DNA from: Prinia subflava
Taxonomy: Eukaryota; Chordata; Aves; Passeriformes; Cisticolidae
DNA length: 64,000 nucleotides
Reading direction: 5' to 3'
Assembly: GCF_021018805.1 (NCBI RefSeq)
Contig: NC_086259.1
Location: forward strand, 6,162,501-6,226,500
The notes below the pieces were generated by a model, which saw only the letters and a list, made by a program, of their open reading frames with translations, was not told where the DNA came from and did not search any database. Positions 12,500 to 24,760 of this stretch are shown in pieces. The translations under genes and the position numbers were made by a program. Within the stretch, counting starts at the first letter, position 1. Every line of letters starts with the position of its first letter.

Positions 12500-12790
12500 G
12501 TATGTTTTAATTAATTTATAAACAAAAGATTATTTCCTGCACTGCCAGCAAAAATCCTGTTTGCCGACAAGGTTCTGGCTTCAAACATTATCAGCAACTG
12601 GCAGGATGAGTCCTTTTATGTAAATGAATTCATTATTATTAATTTCTGCTGGTGCCGAACGATTTATGAACTGCTTTTCGAATATGGAAAAGTGGTTCAT
12701 GAATCAGAGGGGAAAAAATGTTCAAAAAGTCCTGGGTCGATAAATAACAGCAGTCATTCATGGATCCCGCCCATAGTGTCTTTTATCTTC
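12500..12790. promoter_or_regulatory. Candidate conserved noncoding element
   Basis: An AT-rich block of unusually high complexity with retained CpGs (near 12,563, 12,657, 12,661, 12,679 and 12,738) in an otherwise CpG-depleted desert. It has several TAAT/ATTA homeodomain cores around 12,510-12,645, and no repeat signature or long open frame. This is the typical look of enhancer-like conserved elements in deserts flanking developmental genes. The call is pattern-based only; conservation cannot be measured here. Confidence 0.3.
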
Positions 12791-13055
12791 AGTAGGGAGA
12801 GGATCAAAATGATAAAATAGTAATGTGCCAACAAAAGAGGATTGAATGGGCAGGGACTGGTAGCACTGTCCTCTCCGAGCCTTAATGGGCAGGGATGAGT
12901 GGTGACAGACCATCCTTCACTGGCAGGCAGTGATTCTCCCAAGGTGAAGGGCTCCTTCTTCACAGAGCCAGGCTGAGAGGGAGCTGCTCAGCACAGCCCC
13001 ACGTGTGCCCCTGCCCCACCAACCTGCACAAGCTGTGGTTGAGGGATGGAGCTTT

Positions 13056-13873
13056 CCTTCTGTCTTGGTTTGACAGACAGATATCTGCTAGGAAGGGGCA
13101 GGACCTCCCTAGAGATGGAGAATTCGAATCCCCTCCCTCCAAATTATTCTAACTTAGAAAATTAAAGGGGCTTTCAGGCAGAGGTATGGGGATAGGAATA
13201 ACAGTTCTTTACTAGTATATATGACAAAACAACAAACAAACAACAACCACAGCATCAATAATAAACAGAACCAAGAACCTTGAGGGCTTTCTTTTACAAA
13301 AACCCAGAGCAGTTTGATCTCGGCGCCCCTGCAGGGCTCCGAGAGGCCGAACTGGAAGGAAGGAAAGTCCCGGGCTGGTGGATGAGATGAGGTCTGCGCT
13401 GGCAGCTGGAGCAGCAGGGGTGTCCCGGCAGGGCTGGGCAGTGCAGGGCTACAGAGTAGCAGAAAAGCCTCAAAGCTCCCAAGAAGCAGCAGCAGTGAGG
13501 GGAGGCTGGAGAAAGCGAGCTCAGGATTCCTGGGTATACGAGCACATGAGGGTAGATTTCCCAGGACGAGGCAGAGTGATGGCCGTGAACACTTCCTGCA
13601 GTGAGGGGCAGCTTGACTGTCCTCTTCAATGCTGAGAGCAAGAGTGAGCCCTGCCTCCCCACAGCTCTGTCTTTTACCTTTCCCAAAGCTCGCGTTATCT
13701 CTCCCCTCTGAGGGAACTCTCAGAGACTCAAAAACAATAGGTGTAGCCTTGTGCTGCCATGTCCTTCGACCACTTCTTTGTTTTGGCTATGCACTGTTGT
13801 TAAGTTTTCCTAGCAACTTATGGGAAAAAATTCTGTAAGTGAAAAAGAAGCAAATCTAACCCCCAACACCTTC
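13056..13873 (+). mobile_element. Solo LTR of an avian endogenous retrovirus with target duplication
   Basis: A complete LTR runs from TG at 13,061 (TGTCTTGGTTTGACAGACAG) to CA at 13,868 (TAACCCCCAACA), 808 bp. It is flanked by a perfect 5-bp direct repeat CCTTC (13,056-13,060 and 13,869-13,873). An AATAAA lies at 13,260-13,265. The opening sequence is one I associate with abundant songbird LTRs. The 5-bp duplication is compatible with an ERVL-type (class III) integrase, though family assignment is tentative. No internal gag/pol region is present, so the provirus was lost by LTR-LTR recombination. The CpG- and GC-rich centre (13,310-13,620) makes spurious open frames. Orientation follows the polyadenylation signal. 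Confidence 0.88.
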
Positions 13874-15406
13874 TCCAGGAATGCCCCCTGCCCTGGCACT
13901 GGAATTGCAGTCCTCCCCAGCAGGCTCCCCACGTCTCCCACCCCTCGGTACTGACAGCCCTCCTGGGGCTGGCGTGGCACCCAGCTCTGCTCTGCAAGCA
14001 CCAACTGGATTGTAAAGACTCATTTTAAGATGAAGAGAGATGAAAAGTACTTGACTGAAAGTGAGAACTCTGGCAGCTGTTGACTCCTGTTCTCTGAGCA
14101 CACCACCAGCCTCAGCAGACCAGGAGCCTTCAGGACAGCACGGTGTACACAACAATTGACATTGGCCTCGCTTAGTGGAGACACAGCTCTGCATCTGTCC
14201 TTCAAGAAATCAGGCTGAAACTCAAAATATTGTGTGTGTCAGGACTGAGTTGTGGTCACAGAAGTGGTGATTTCTCCTTTAGGAACTTCTCTGATATGCA
14301 GGTCACCACAGAGAACTGGGCCAAATTTATCCCCAATGTAATTTCATTAAAATCACAGCGTTCTGCCCAGGATGAGTTTAGCCCGTTATTATTTCAATGC
14401 TAAATATAGGGGAAGTCTATAAAAACAGAGTAGAGAAGGCCATAAAAAACTCTGTTCTCTAAGTAGCTTGTCTTTCTACAGTTTTGGTATACAAAGAAAC
14501 TACAGCTGCATGTTGTGAGTGTTTGCCCACCAATAGCTTTGCTCATCTAAGAGTTTCAAAGTCTTTTCAGATATTAGCCAGAATATCCTGGGAGGTACAA
14601 GGCATTAGCACTAAAGGTGAGGTAAATGAAGGAAAAGCTGTGTGGGCTTCTCAAGCAAAGGGCTTGAGAAGATTTTGGCAGACTCAGTAGTCAATCTAGG
14701 ATAGCTGGTGACTTTTCCTGTGGAACAAATAGTCAAAAGCATCTTCCTGCAGAGAAAAATAAAAAGACAGACTTGTAGCTGGTTTTCAGCCTTGTTCTTA
14801 TGTATAATTTGAGCATTTTCTTTATTTCAGATTGCCACAGGACAAAATCTTGTGCTTCTGAGCTCAGCAATGAAGTTTTAATAACCCCAATATACATCTT
14901 TCCACAATATATATTTTTTTGTCTCCCAAAGACATAATGGCTGCTCATTTTATGGGAAACCAGAATTTAATCCAGTAAGTCTGTGAGAATCAATATTCTT
15001 GTGAAATGACACCATGTTGAAGTTATTTTATGTTATGTTGATGGTTAGCTAATTTTGTAATGGAGACATTTCTTCTAGAAGCAGACATAGTATAATTTAG
15101 TGGTAAAAACGTCAATCACAAGGGGTTGAACACTTATGTCAGGGCAGGAAGAGGGCAGATTTATTGATGGAAATGTATCTATATACTCTTTGTGGCATTT
15201 TGACCTGAAATATCCATTTTGGTTATAATTTTGTTTTGTGAAAATGACATCAACTGCAATCACTAATGTAAAAGTGACACTGGAATGCTTTGTTCCAGAG
15301 GCCTGATTTAAAAGTCTTGCTGCTATTTGTTATAGTAACAGCTTCTCAATAGCAAGGAATTAAAGCACTCATTTAACTGCTCCTTTTCTCTGTAGGACAT
15401 CACACT

Positions 15407-15410
<4 letters not shown>
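13874..15410. other. Noncoding spacer
   Basis: Unique AT-rich sequence after the LTR, with a short GC-rich patch at 13,880-14,010. No supported gene. Confidence 0.6.

Positions 15411-15439
<29 letters not shown>
15411..15439. repeat. T29 homopolymer
   Basis: An uninterrupted T run. No retroelement body is recognisable on the minus strand beside it. Confidence 0.93.
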
Positions 15440-15442
<3 letters not shown>

Positions 15443-18400
15443 GTTTAATATTGTTCAAAGAATAAATATGTAGCCTGTTTCATAAAGACAGTGAGGTAAC
15501 CAAGAGAAAGGAGGCAGGTGCTCTGGCTGGTACTATATGTGGATATATTTTTATATGGCTTTTCTTCCTAATGCCAGTTAACCACCCACCCAAAGCCATA
15601 AAAAACATCAATAGGAATGGGTAGGAGAGAATGGAATAAAATGAGTACAGAGGTTGAGAAAGGAGAGTGGTAAGGAAGGAGGCAGAGAAAAAGCACAGTG
15701 CAGAATACAGGGAACATAGGAAAGTCTCACTTGTGCTTCAGTGATGTTTGATTTTTTTTTTTTTACAAAATCCTCATCAATTCATTGGACTCTTGTATTC
15801 TTATTGCAGATTTACAATGATGTAACTAAAAAACAGAATCTGGTCAACTCTCAGCTTAGAGAACAGGAAAAAAGTCCCTAGGAGCAATGTGAATTTTACA
15901 GAGAAGCTGTGCTATCCAGTGAGGTGCTGCCTATTGTCTATTTTCTGCTGCTCTCTCCTCCCCTGAAAGAGTGTCTTGAACTAAATAGTATCATGACATC
16001 CTAATTAGTAACAGCTTAATCTCTGGGCTAGTCCTGAGAAATCTACACTTTAGTGTAGGGTGATCCTAGCACAACTGAGATTTAAATTTAGTATAAAAAG
16101 GAATGGAGTGTTTTACCAGCAGCACAATGCATTCAAACTCTCCCATCTCCTGCCCTTCCATTTACACCCCTTGCACGACTATCAGGAAGAGCTGACAGCT
16201 CACTTTTCTCTAACAATCACGTGTTTTCACTGGGATGTACAAAATCCATAATCTGCTTTGTAAATCTTCATTCTTGGCTCCTTTTCAGGCAAACAAAATG
16301 ACAGAATCTGAGACCATCCAATGTCCTGCTCTAATGAGTCACAATGATTTTATCACTTAAATATAGAAACCACATAGAGTCTGGGGAGATCCTCTTCCTG
16401 CAGGATTAGGAGTTGGAATTTGTCCTATATTTCAAGGCAATAATCCCAGAGGAGTTTCTTTTGAGTGGCATTCAAGACTTTTGAATAGTTGATTCATTGG
16501 AGAGTCCTTGAACAAACAAAATCTGCTCATTAGGAATGTAGAGCTCTGCTCACATCACCCCTGCTAGGGATGGTGTGATAAATCATAGGTACTCATATAC
16601 AGGATGTTTGTTTGCACACCATCAAACACAGCCAGGCAGCTTCTCTGTGTGGACTGGGATGGGAAAGCAGCTGATCCTCCCAAAAGTTAGGATTGCTGAG
16701 CAGTCCCAGCGTGCTCACACATCCACACACTGAAGAAGGATCAAAATCAGACTGAAATCAGGTTCATTTTCACACTTTGCCAATCAAATCACAAGTAGTT
16801 TGCGCTGCAGAGAAGTGCTGACTGGCAAGAGCAAACTCATTATTAAAATAAGAAAAATGTAACTAATATTTTGGGTCTTTGGTTCTGTTTTCAAACAGAA
16901 TTTCTGTTGTTTTTTCTTAACCCTAGACATTTTAGTTCAGCCCATTTGCATAGGTAATATTGCCATCATATTTATTCACACTGCTCATAAAGGAGCACAT
17001 CACAAAAGTGCCTGGAAAATAAAACTCCAATGAGAAGGGACCCATCAAGTTTAAATGGAGGTTTATATTGCAGCATTATGAGACAGAGGCTTGCACATTT
17101 GCAGCTCCCATGGCAGAAAGTGAAACTCTAAACAATTAAAGCAGCACAGACATCCTGCCCTAAAGGACTGTAAGCATTTAAAAAAGCAGCCATGACCTCT
17201 CTTTACTGGGCCTGTTTTCTATTTAATTTACAGTCTTTATTAGCCAAGAAAATCTTGGCTGGATCTTAGTCAAAGTGATGAATATACAAGCATTTTGATC
17301 TACAGTTTGGGGCACTTCAAAGTATTCTTTACTTTATGATCATTTGTAATCAAGGTCAGAGCTCTGGTGGTAATTTAGATACCACCTAAACGTATTTATA
17401 ATATAAAAATTGCTTTGCAGTAGCATGCATTGTGTCCTTTCTATTTTTGCTTACAGTAAGACTGGAGTTGCAAATTCTCAGGCTCTCCAAAAGTTTCCCA
17501 AGTAACTTTGTTTGTGTAAGCAGCTCCATGCTTAGGTTTCTTTTATTCAGTTCCGACAATGGCACACAAAAATTGAGCATGTATGTGTGACAAAAAGAAA
17601 TGGTTTGTTTTCAGTGGTTTATTTATTGAACTATAAGCCTTACTAACTTTTGTAGGGAGAAAAAGTAAACCAAAGAGCCATAAAATTTAAAGAGGGGTTT
17701 TTGTTCCTTTGTCATCTGTTTTTCTCACTTTTCCATATACTTTGCTCATGGCCTAAGGTATAGCAAGTCCCAGAAGTGTTCCCTTTTATAAGTGTGGGGA
17801 CTCTCATGCCACTGAAGGACACAATGCATGCTACTGCCGTGTCTTGCAAAACAAAAATTAAAGCTGTGGTCACTCTTTTAGCACTGTCATCTCAGGCTAT
17901 AAGCCCAGTTATTTTCTAGATATTGTGTCTTTCTAGATATTATGTCTTTCTGCATCTTTCTCTCTAGATTTATGCTTGCTAGAACAAACCATCTGATTCT
18001 TGTCTTCATGTCTGACTTTTTGACAAGCGCAGCCCAAATCTGAAGCCCAGCATTGAGTCCCAGTTTCTCCAGCCTTGACAGGCACAAACCTTGCCCATTC
18101 TCTCTGACCCCACTGCATTTTCAATATTTGTATTTTATCATGTTCCTCTTCCACTGTGCAGCTTCTCATCAGCTCCTTTTCTCTTAAATATTCCCTTAAA
18201 ATATATCCTATGGATATTATAAGGCCCCCATTGGCTCTCCCAAGTCTGTTTATCCTATCACACCCAGGAGGTATTGACAGATCAATGTGTATCTACTACT
18301 CACAACAGATTTCTGTTTGAAATATTGATTTATTAAATTTTGGGCTGTAGTCATTTTTTGTTTCTTCCGCAAGGGTCCACTCCTGTAAGAACCTGCCAAG

Positions 18401-18520
18401 CTACTACACTTGCCCATCTTCACATCCTCCCTTAAAACTCTCCTCTGCTGTGACACCTTAAAAAAACGATGGTGGTTAAGCAGCTGATGTGCTGTGACTG
18501 CAGAGTGATCACAATTATCT
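15440..18520. other. AT-rich gene desert
   Basis: About 3 kb of AT-rich unique sequence without a supported gene. A 17-bp tandem duplication at 17,913-17,946 is listed separately. The minus-strand frames around 17,890-18,170 are short and unremarkable. Confidence 0.6.
17913..17946. repeat. 17-bp tandem duplication
   Basis: Two adjacent copies of TTTCTAGATATTGTGTC, the second with A for G at position 13. It is a small replication-slippage duplication in AT-rich DNA with no coding effect. Confidence 0.9.
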
Positions 18521-18539
18521 CCAGTTACCTTGTCATTCC

Positions 18540-18700
18540 TGCCCCTCTCCCCATCTGTTTGCTGTCTCTTGTCTTTTGCCTAGATCAAAGCCTCTTTGGG
18601 GTACAGACCCTACCTGGAATTCCTGTGCCTTTGGATGCTGTCCTGACTGAAGCACCTCGGGTTCTAGGCACTACTGCAGTGCACATAAATAAAAATTAGT
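18540..18700 (+). mobile_element. Ancient amniote interspersed repeat, 3' end
   Basis: The succession 'ccccatctgtttgctgtctc', 'agatcaaagcctctttgggg', a diverged 'gtgcctttgg' stretch, 'ggttctaggcactactgcag' and 'acataaataaaaatta' follows a widespread old sauropsid/mammal element. That element reads '...ttagattgtaagctctttggggcagg...ctaggcactacagtaatacaaataataa', an A/T-rich tail of MIR/CR1-L3-like repeats. Strong divergence means an ancient insertion. The exact family needs a library search. Confidence 0.6.
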
Positions 18701-20620
18701 GTTTCTAAAGTACAATCCTCTGCGTTTTTATATGCATAAATTATACCCACATCCTGTAATCCATTTTTTAAGCTAAACAATTGATTCAGTGGGATTTGAG
18801 CCAGGGCAGTCTATACTCTCTATAGTCTCTACTCAAAACAAGCAACATAACATATTATTAATCACCCTAAATAGAGACTATCACATTCAGTCTTGCAGTC
18901 CTACCTGTGGATAAAATAAATACCTTTCCAGAAACCTTATGACTTTTCTCATTTACACTAGGCCAGGCTGCTCTTAAGGAAACTATTGTTCTGCAGAGGA
19001 TAACAATACTGCAGTGACTCCCTGGTCATATTCCCTTTATGATGATTGCTTGGGATTTGGCAAAGGGTGGTGAAAACCCAGCAGAGTCAATTGTAGGCCA
19101 CCCTGTCCCTCTCCAAGGGCTCTAGAGGCAGTTCTTCCTTCCCACTGAAAGTTTTTGTCTCCCACTAGGGCAACACAAAACTTCTGGGGGCTGCAGTTTT
19201 GAATGTTGTTCTGAATTTTGTTAATATCCACAAATACATCTTTATCCACACTGCAACCACAGCCTGAAAGCTGCTGGTTATAATTCACCAAAGGTTTGGG
19301 GAATCAGTCTGGCCAGGAGATGAAGCTCAAGCTCTTTGTAGGTGCCTGCATCAGAGCCGTCAGTGCCTCCAGTGCAGCTCCTGAGCAGCGACAGCTGTGT
19401 GCTTCCTCCTGTGGAACTTGGAAGAGCTGCACAGGAGAGGAAAGCCAAGGCCAAAAATAAAAACATGCGCAAAGACAACGAGCAAAATCTGCCAGATTCG
19501 AGGAGCTGTTGTACTGCTGGAGACCAGCCAGAAATCTGTGGAAGTCCCCTCCTAATGCAGGGCTTGGTTGCAATTGCTTCCCCCACACCCCTCCCCTTCC
19601 TTCTCCAGGTGAATCTTGTCTTGCACGTGTAAGACAGACTGCAGAAAGCACACACCCCCCTTTTTTTCCCCCCACAGTATAATGTTTGTTTTGCAGGCTT
19701 TCTGCCTGAAAATATGTTTTTCTCCTCTCGTCCTGCAAATTTTGGGGCTTCCTAAGTTGCTGATGTGTGCAAGTGAGACAAGTCTTAACACACTCAGTAA
19801 ATCCAGCCTGTATATGCTTACTTTCCACTCAAATTGATTGTTATTTTAACCAAGTGTTAATCTTAAATAAATGTTCATAGATCAGGTTGCTCTCCACTTT
19901 CTGCCAATGTTTGGGTCATTAGATGCTGGGCTGTAAATGAACCATGCAGATAAGACCTAATGTTAAATATCTGGGACTTCTTTATAAATGGGAAGAAGCA
20001 GGGAGGATAAGGATCTCCTTGCTTCAGGCCATGAGACAGCTATTGACTTTCTAGCACTGGCAAGGAACCTTCTGAAGCATTTTCTGTTTGCCATCAGGAA
20101 CAAGGAGCTGAATTAGAAGCACATTTGATGCTGGCCTGATTCAAAACCCCCCATTCCCATTGGCATGAGGAAAGTGCTTGTAGCAAAATTGATCCAGTGG
20201 AACATGGAAACAGAAGTAACATCCAGGTTTCTCCCCAGCCTTCTACAAAAGGGCATGGAATGTTTTCTCTAGGAAAGGGATTTTGGGATTGTGGTTTCGG
20301 TTTTCTGTTTCCCTCAAATGACATAGGAACGGCATAATTTTATACTGAATTCTCAGTAATTAGTCTCTACATACATGTACTTTAGGGCCTCTTTAGTCAA
20401 TTCTTTCTGTGTTATTGGGGAGAAATTTATCTCAATATTTTTAAGGAATATTATGTAGATCTAAAAATTGCCTATTCTTTCTATCTGGGAAAAGCATCCA
20501 GTACTGAGCAGATAAAGCAAAACTTCATATTTATTTTAGATAATTTAGTCTCTAATTATACAAAAGTGATGTGAGAGAGATACACAGAATCTGACCCAGA
20601 ATTATGACTAGAAAATAATA
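18701..20620. other. Noncoding spacer
   Basis: No supported gene. The minus-strand frames at 19,278-19,828 (up to about 174 codons) overlap one another in different frames and show no domain, so I read them as chance. Confidence 0.55.
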
Positions 20621-20629
20621 ATATCATCC

Positions 20630-20960
20630 TAATTAAAAGCCATATAAGAGTTTGTTATCCAGCCTCGAATCCCTGACAGACTTGTATGCTCAAATAATCG
20701 CAGCATTTGCAGGCTAAAGATTTAGTAAAAGTTTCATAGAAAATAAAAATTCCCTAATGAATTCTCAGTGTTTTTTAATATTGTGCCTCTTCAACAACAA
20801 TGATGGCTTTTGGGGACTCTTGCTCACTTATGGGACATGTGGGTCATTCGAAAGCTTGAATATTCATTATGAGATGAGCTGGAACTGGATGTGCAATATG
20901 TTTGGTTGAAAACTAAATTTTATGTAAATTCTACAGTGATGTTTTCTGGCTCAGTTAGAA
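20630..20960. promoter_or_regulatory. Candidate conserved noncoding element
   Basis: Complex AT-rich sequence with several CpGs (near 20,666, 20,699 and 20,849), a 'gaatattcattatgag' core and AAATAATC/CAATATG homeodomain- and Oct-like words, without repeat signature. It is proposed as a desert enhancer candidate on appearance only. Confidence 0.22.
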
Positions 20961-23900
20961 TCCATTCTACTGTTTATCTTTATACTAATAATGGTCTCTT
21001 GGGCTTCTTTTTAAGCCTCTCTGTATACTTTTTTTTTTCCTTTTAAAATGAAAGATGAAGATCCAAAGAAAACAATTTTTAAAGATAGAAATAGAAACAC
21101 TAGGTAAAAGGAATTAGCAATGCAATCTCTGCATATATTATGTGGAAATCTACTGCAAAATTGCAGCTTAGAATTTTATTCCTAGGACATTAACTGTTTC
21201 ATGTTTGAGCAGCATTGCTGCTCTGATTCCCCATTTTTTCAAAACCCCCTTGGATCTGCTTTTTTAATCTATTTCTGGATATTTTTGTAATATCTATTAA
21301 AATATTCCTTCTCCAGAATGGTAAATCCAGTTGTCTGGAAGAAATAAAATATGTGGCATAGCTCTGAAATGAGAATTAACCTTGATTACTACAGTAATTT
21401 ACTAATCAAAACTGGAGACCTGCTAATCAAGCCTGAATTACCAGCTGCTTGATTTTTATAGTGACATAACCAAAACTGAACATTTGGTAAACAAGGATCT
21501 TATTTATGAGGGGGGAAAATTGGCATATGGCCATATTCATCTTAATATATTTCTCACTATATTGTTGTAATTTCCTTATCAGCTGATGTAGGCATCCTCC
21601 TTCTAACTTAAGCCATCCACCTAACCCCAAAATGAGGAGCACAGAATTTTCCATTACCCTGGAACTGGAGTCAGAGTAGCCAATTTCAGACTTTAGGAGC
21701 TTTTCTGATCTACCTGTTGTTTTTGGAGCCAGGCAGGAGAATTCCTGATACATCCCTTGTGTTACAGGGCTGCTCAGGGAGCACCTTGGAATGAAGGGAG
21801 CACAACGCTGGCAGCAGAAAGGAGAGGAATGGAGAGGTGCCAGTGAGCAGACAGCTGGGGGAGGCTGCAGGAGGAAATGGCAAAGAGCATCCTTGCAGTG
21901 CTGGTGAGGCACAAACCCCGGGGATGTGACACAGAATCACCAAGGGAGAGCTGCTGAGGGACCCCCAGCCCATCCCCCTGGGGAGATGGACAGAGCATCA
22001 GCTACTGCAGCCCGTCTGAGGGGCTGGGATTGTGCAAGTGTTCATCTGGTTTCCTTAAGTGCAACCAAATTCCTGGTTTTAATAATTATTTTTTTCCCCT
22101 GGTCTGATTTCTGTTCATTTTTTCAGCTCCCAGATGGCATCCTGTATCCACCGACACAGAAAATAATTTCCCAGTATTTTCTTTAATGAATGACCTATTA
22201 TGAACGAGCAGGAAAAACCCATATTGTGCAATTCTTCCACAGAAAAAAACGATCATTAATATAAATGGAGAGAAGCCCCCAAAATAGGAATCTTTTTTGT
22301 TGTTTGAGCTGTGTATGGTATTTCATTAAGGTGGCTTGTTTGGTTTTTTGGTTTTTTTAAATGTCTTGTTCAATTGATATTGTCATGGGTAATTGTGCTG
22401 TTAAAAAGGTAAAGAATAGAAACACAAAAAGATTTTTTTCTAGAATAATGTTTATAGCATGAAATTCTCAGCCAGCCAGGCTCTTTCCCATTCTCTTGTT
22501 ACTTTGGACCTAATCCCCCATTCTCTCAATTCTTAGCATAAAAAATATTTACTAAAGCTAGTGCTGCTTCCATTTTTTCACCATCTTATCTCACCAACCT
22601 GAAATCATGTTTTTCCCTATAAGTCTTGAAGGTACTTACACCCAGCAAGAATGAAGGGGCACAGGGATGAATTAAAATGTGTCCAGTGGTTTGTAGCCAC
22701 TCTAGACCTCGAAGAGCACCAGTTTGTGGTCGCTGGGTGCTTAGACATGATCCTGAAAAGCTTCCAGGGGCCACAGCTCAGCGTGAGCCAGGCTCCCCTG
22801 CAGCAAGGGCAGCCCAAATCAGAGCAGCAAAACCCTGCTGGGATCCACAGACATCTTCAGAGGGGGTTTAAGTACCAGGAAAACCACAAGCTAAAACAGA
22901 GTGCTGTTCCTAATATTGTGTAGTCTTGGCAGGAGGGACATCCATGAGGATAAGGATTCCAGATTTCAGGCAGTGATTTAGGATGTTTGAAGGCCAAGGA
23001 AACAAGAGTGAAATAAATGGCTCAGAATTAATCAAGCATTCCCCTGACCACTGGGACAGGACTCTGCTCCACTCCAGTTCACACCCCTGCTGCTCCCTAA
23101 AGCCACAGTTGTGCACCCAGAGACATTCCATCAGCATTGCCTCGTGTGTTGAGGATGCCTTCCCTCCACCATCAAAATTTCAAATGCCTCAAAATCCACC
23201 TGGAATTCTGGATCATTTCAGACTGCACCAGAACATAACACAGAGGGCATGAAGTCACTGAGGAAGGAGTACTTGTAAGGAGGGACTGATGGTTATGGAG
23301 GAAGGCCAGCTAAAAAGTACAAAACACCATGAGTGGTGGCAGAAGCACTGGGAAGAGGGAGCAAAAAAATGGTAAAGTGACACCATAATGCTTTACTGCC
23401 TCTAAAGCAAGGGAAAATAATGAAAACATTCATTTATTCTGTTTCAGGCAAAGAAAAAAAAATAGGGCATAAAAAGAGAAGAAAACAAAAGTACAGAATG
23501 TGGAACATGTGAAGAAAAAAGCCAGCAAAGGAGGAGGAAATGAATAGAGAGGAGAAACAAGTGCTGGAAGTAGAGGAGTGGATGGTGGGGGAGGAGGCAG
23601 CACAAAGAGGTCTGATGAACAGGGCTTTTAAGTAAGTGAATTTTATTTGTATGTGTCATTTCCTACTTTTTATTGCATTTCTTTGGCAACCATCCCACAG
23701 TTCCATAACCTATGGGTGGGTGGGAGGAGGTGGCTAAGAGGGCAAAATGGTAGTTTTTGGCAGAATATTGACATGACTCGAGTCAGGTCATTACTTGTGG
23801 TTGTCATTAGACAAATAGTGAAAGTGGGCTAATGGGGCAGGTGTTTATGAATCCTACAGGCCAGAGAAGGCTCAGTTTTCACAACCTGACTCACACAGAA

Positions 23901-24560
23901 AGGGAGAGGCCCAAAATGATTCAGTGCAGTGAAAGCAATGGCGAGCGGTGATTTCAGCCTGCAGAGGCCACAGGGACCCATTCCAGACTCACAGGATGCT
24001 TCTGCCAGGTTGCTTCAGCCTCTCAGCAGCTCTGGAAGGTGGGCATTGCACAGGTTTCTGTGTTGGGGACTGCCTTTCTTGCAGTCATTGAATGGAAATA
24101 TTTTTCTGTAGTGCAAAACAAGACCCTGACACACAGCTCTATGGCAAAATATGACTTCCATGAAGAATGTTCTGAACTCCTTCTTTTCTTGGTGCTTTTG
24201 TTTCTTTTTGCCCTCTGTTTGAATCTTTACAGGCTTTCCCCCCTAATTATCTTGAATTAAAAATGGAAACGTTTTTAAAACATGCAGTGTCAAATAAAAT
24301 GAGTTGGGATTTTTGAAGACTTTAGAACACCCGCAGTAGCTGCCACCCTGAGTCAGACAAAATATCCGGAGTCTTCCCTCTGAGAGTGAGAGGAGCAAAT
24401 GTCTGGGGAAAAAGTGTATGAACTCTGATACATCTCTCATACAGAGCAATCCTTCTTCCCCAGTGTGCTCCTGCCCTCTGAGGATCAGTGTCAGAGACAT
24501 TTTGATTTGGAGGCTGGATCTTGATCATCATGTTTAGTAGCTGCTGATGGATTTCGTTTG
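20961..24560. other. Gene desert
   Basis: About 3.6 kb with no supported gene. The minus frame 21,427-21,912 (161 codons) spans a GC-richer patch around 21,720-22,020 and has no recognised domain. Purine-rich low-complexity sequence occupies 23,420-23,640. Confidence 0.55.
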
Positions 24561-24564
24561 CATG

Positions 24565-24760
24565 ATTTCATGTAATCCCTTTTATGGTCCATTTACACTT
24601 TTGACCTCCACACCATCCTGTGGCCATGAGTTCTGTAATTTCATTACACACTGTGAGGATAAAATACTTCTTTTGTTTGTTTTAAGACTGATGCCTGGTC
24701 ATTTAATCGAGGCTCCTAGTCCTTGCATATGTGGGAACTGTTGAATGTGTCCCTTTATGT
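24565..24760 (+). mobile_element. Ancient amniote interspersed repeat remnant
   Basis: Words such as 'tgacctccacaccatcctgt', 'gccatgagttctgtaatttc', 'atacttcttttgtttgtttt', 'gatgcctggtcatttaatcg' and 'ctcctagtccttgcatatgt' follow an old amniote repeat I recognise from reptile genomes ('...ccacaatatcctgtggcaa.gagttccac', 'acttccttttgtttgtttt', 'tgacccctagttcttgtgtt'). It is highly diverged. I am moderately sure it is an old LINE/SINE relic; the family name is uncertain. Confidence 0.55.

Noticed and set aside
19278..19828. Minus frames of 125 and 174 codons
   Set aside because: Two overlapping frames of similar length and no domain, no acceptable splice or start support; likely chance.
21427..21912. 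Minus frame of 161 codons
   Set aside because: No recognisable motif; the N-terminal half falls in a GC-rich patch and the rest in AT-rich desert with no codon bias.
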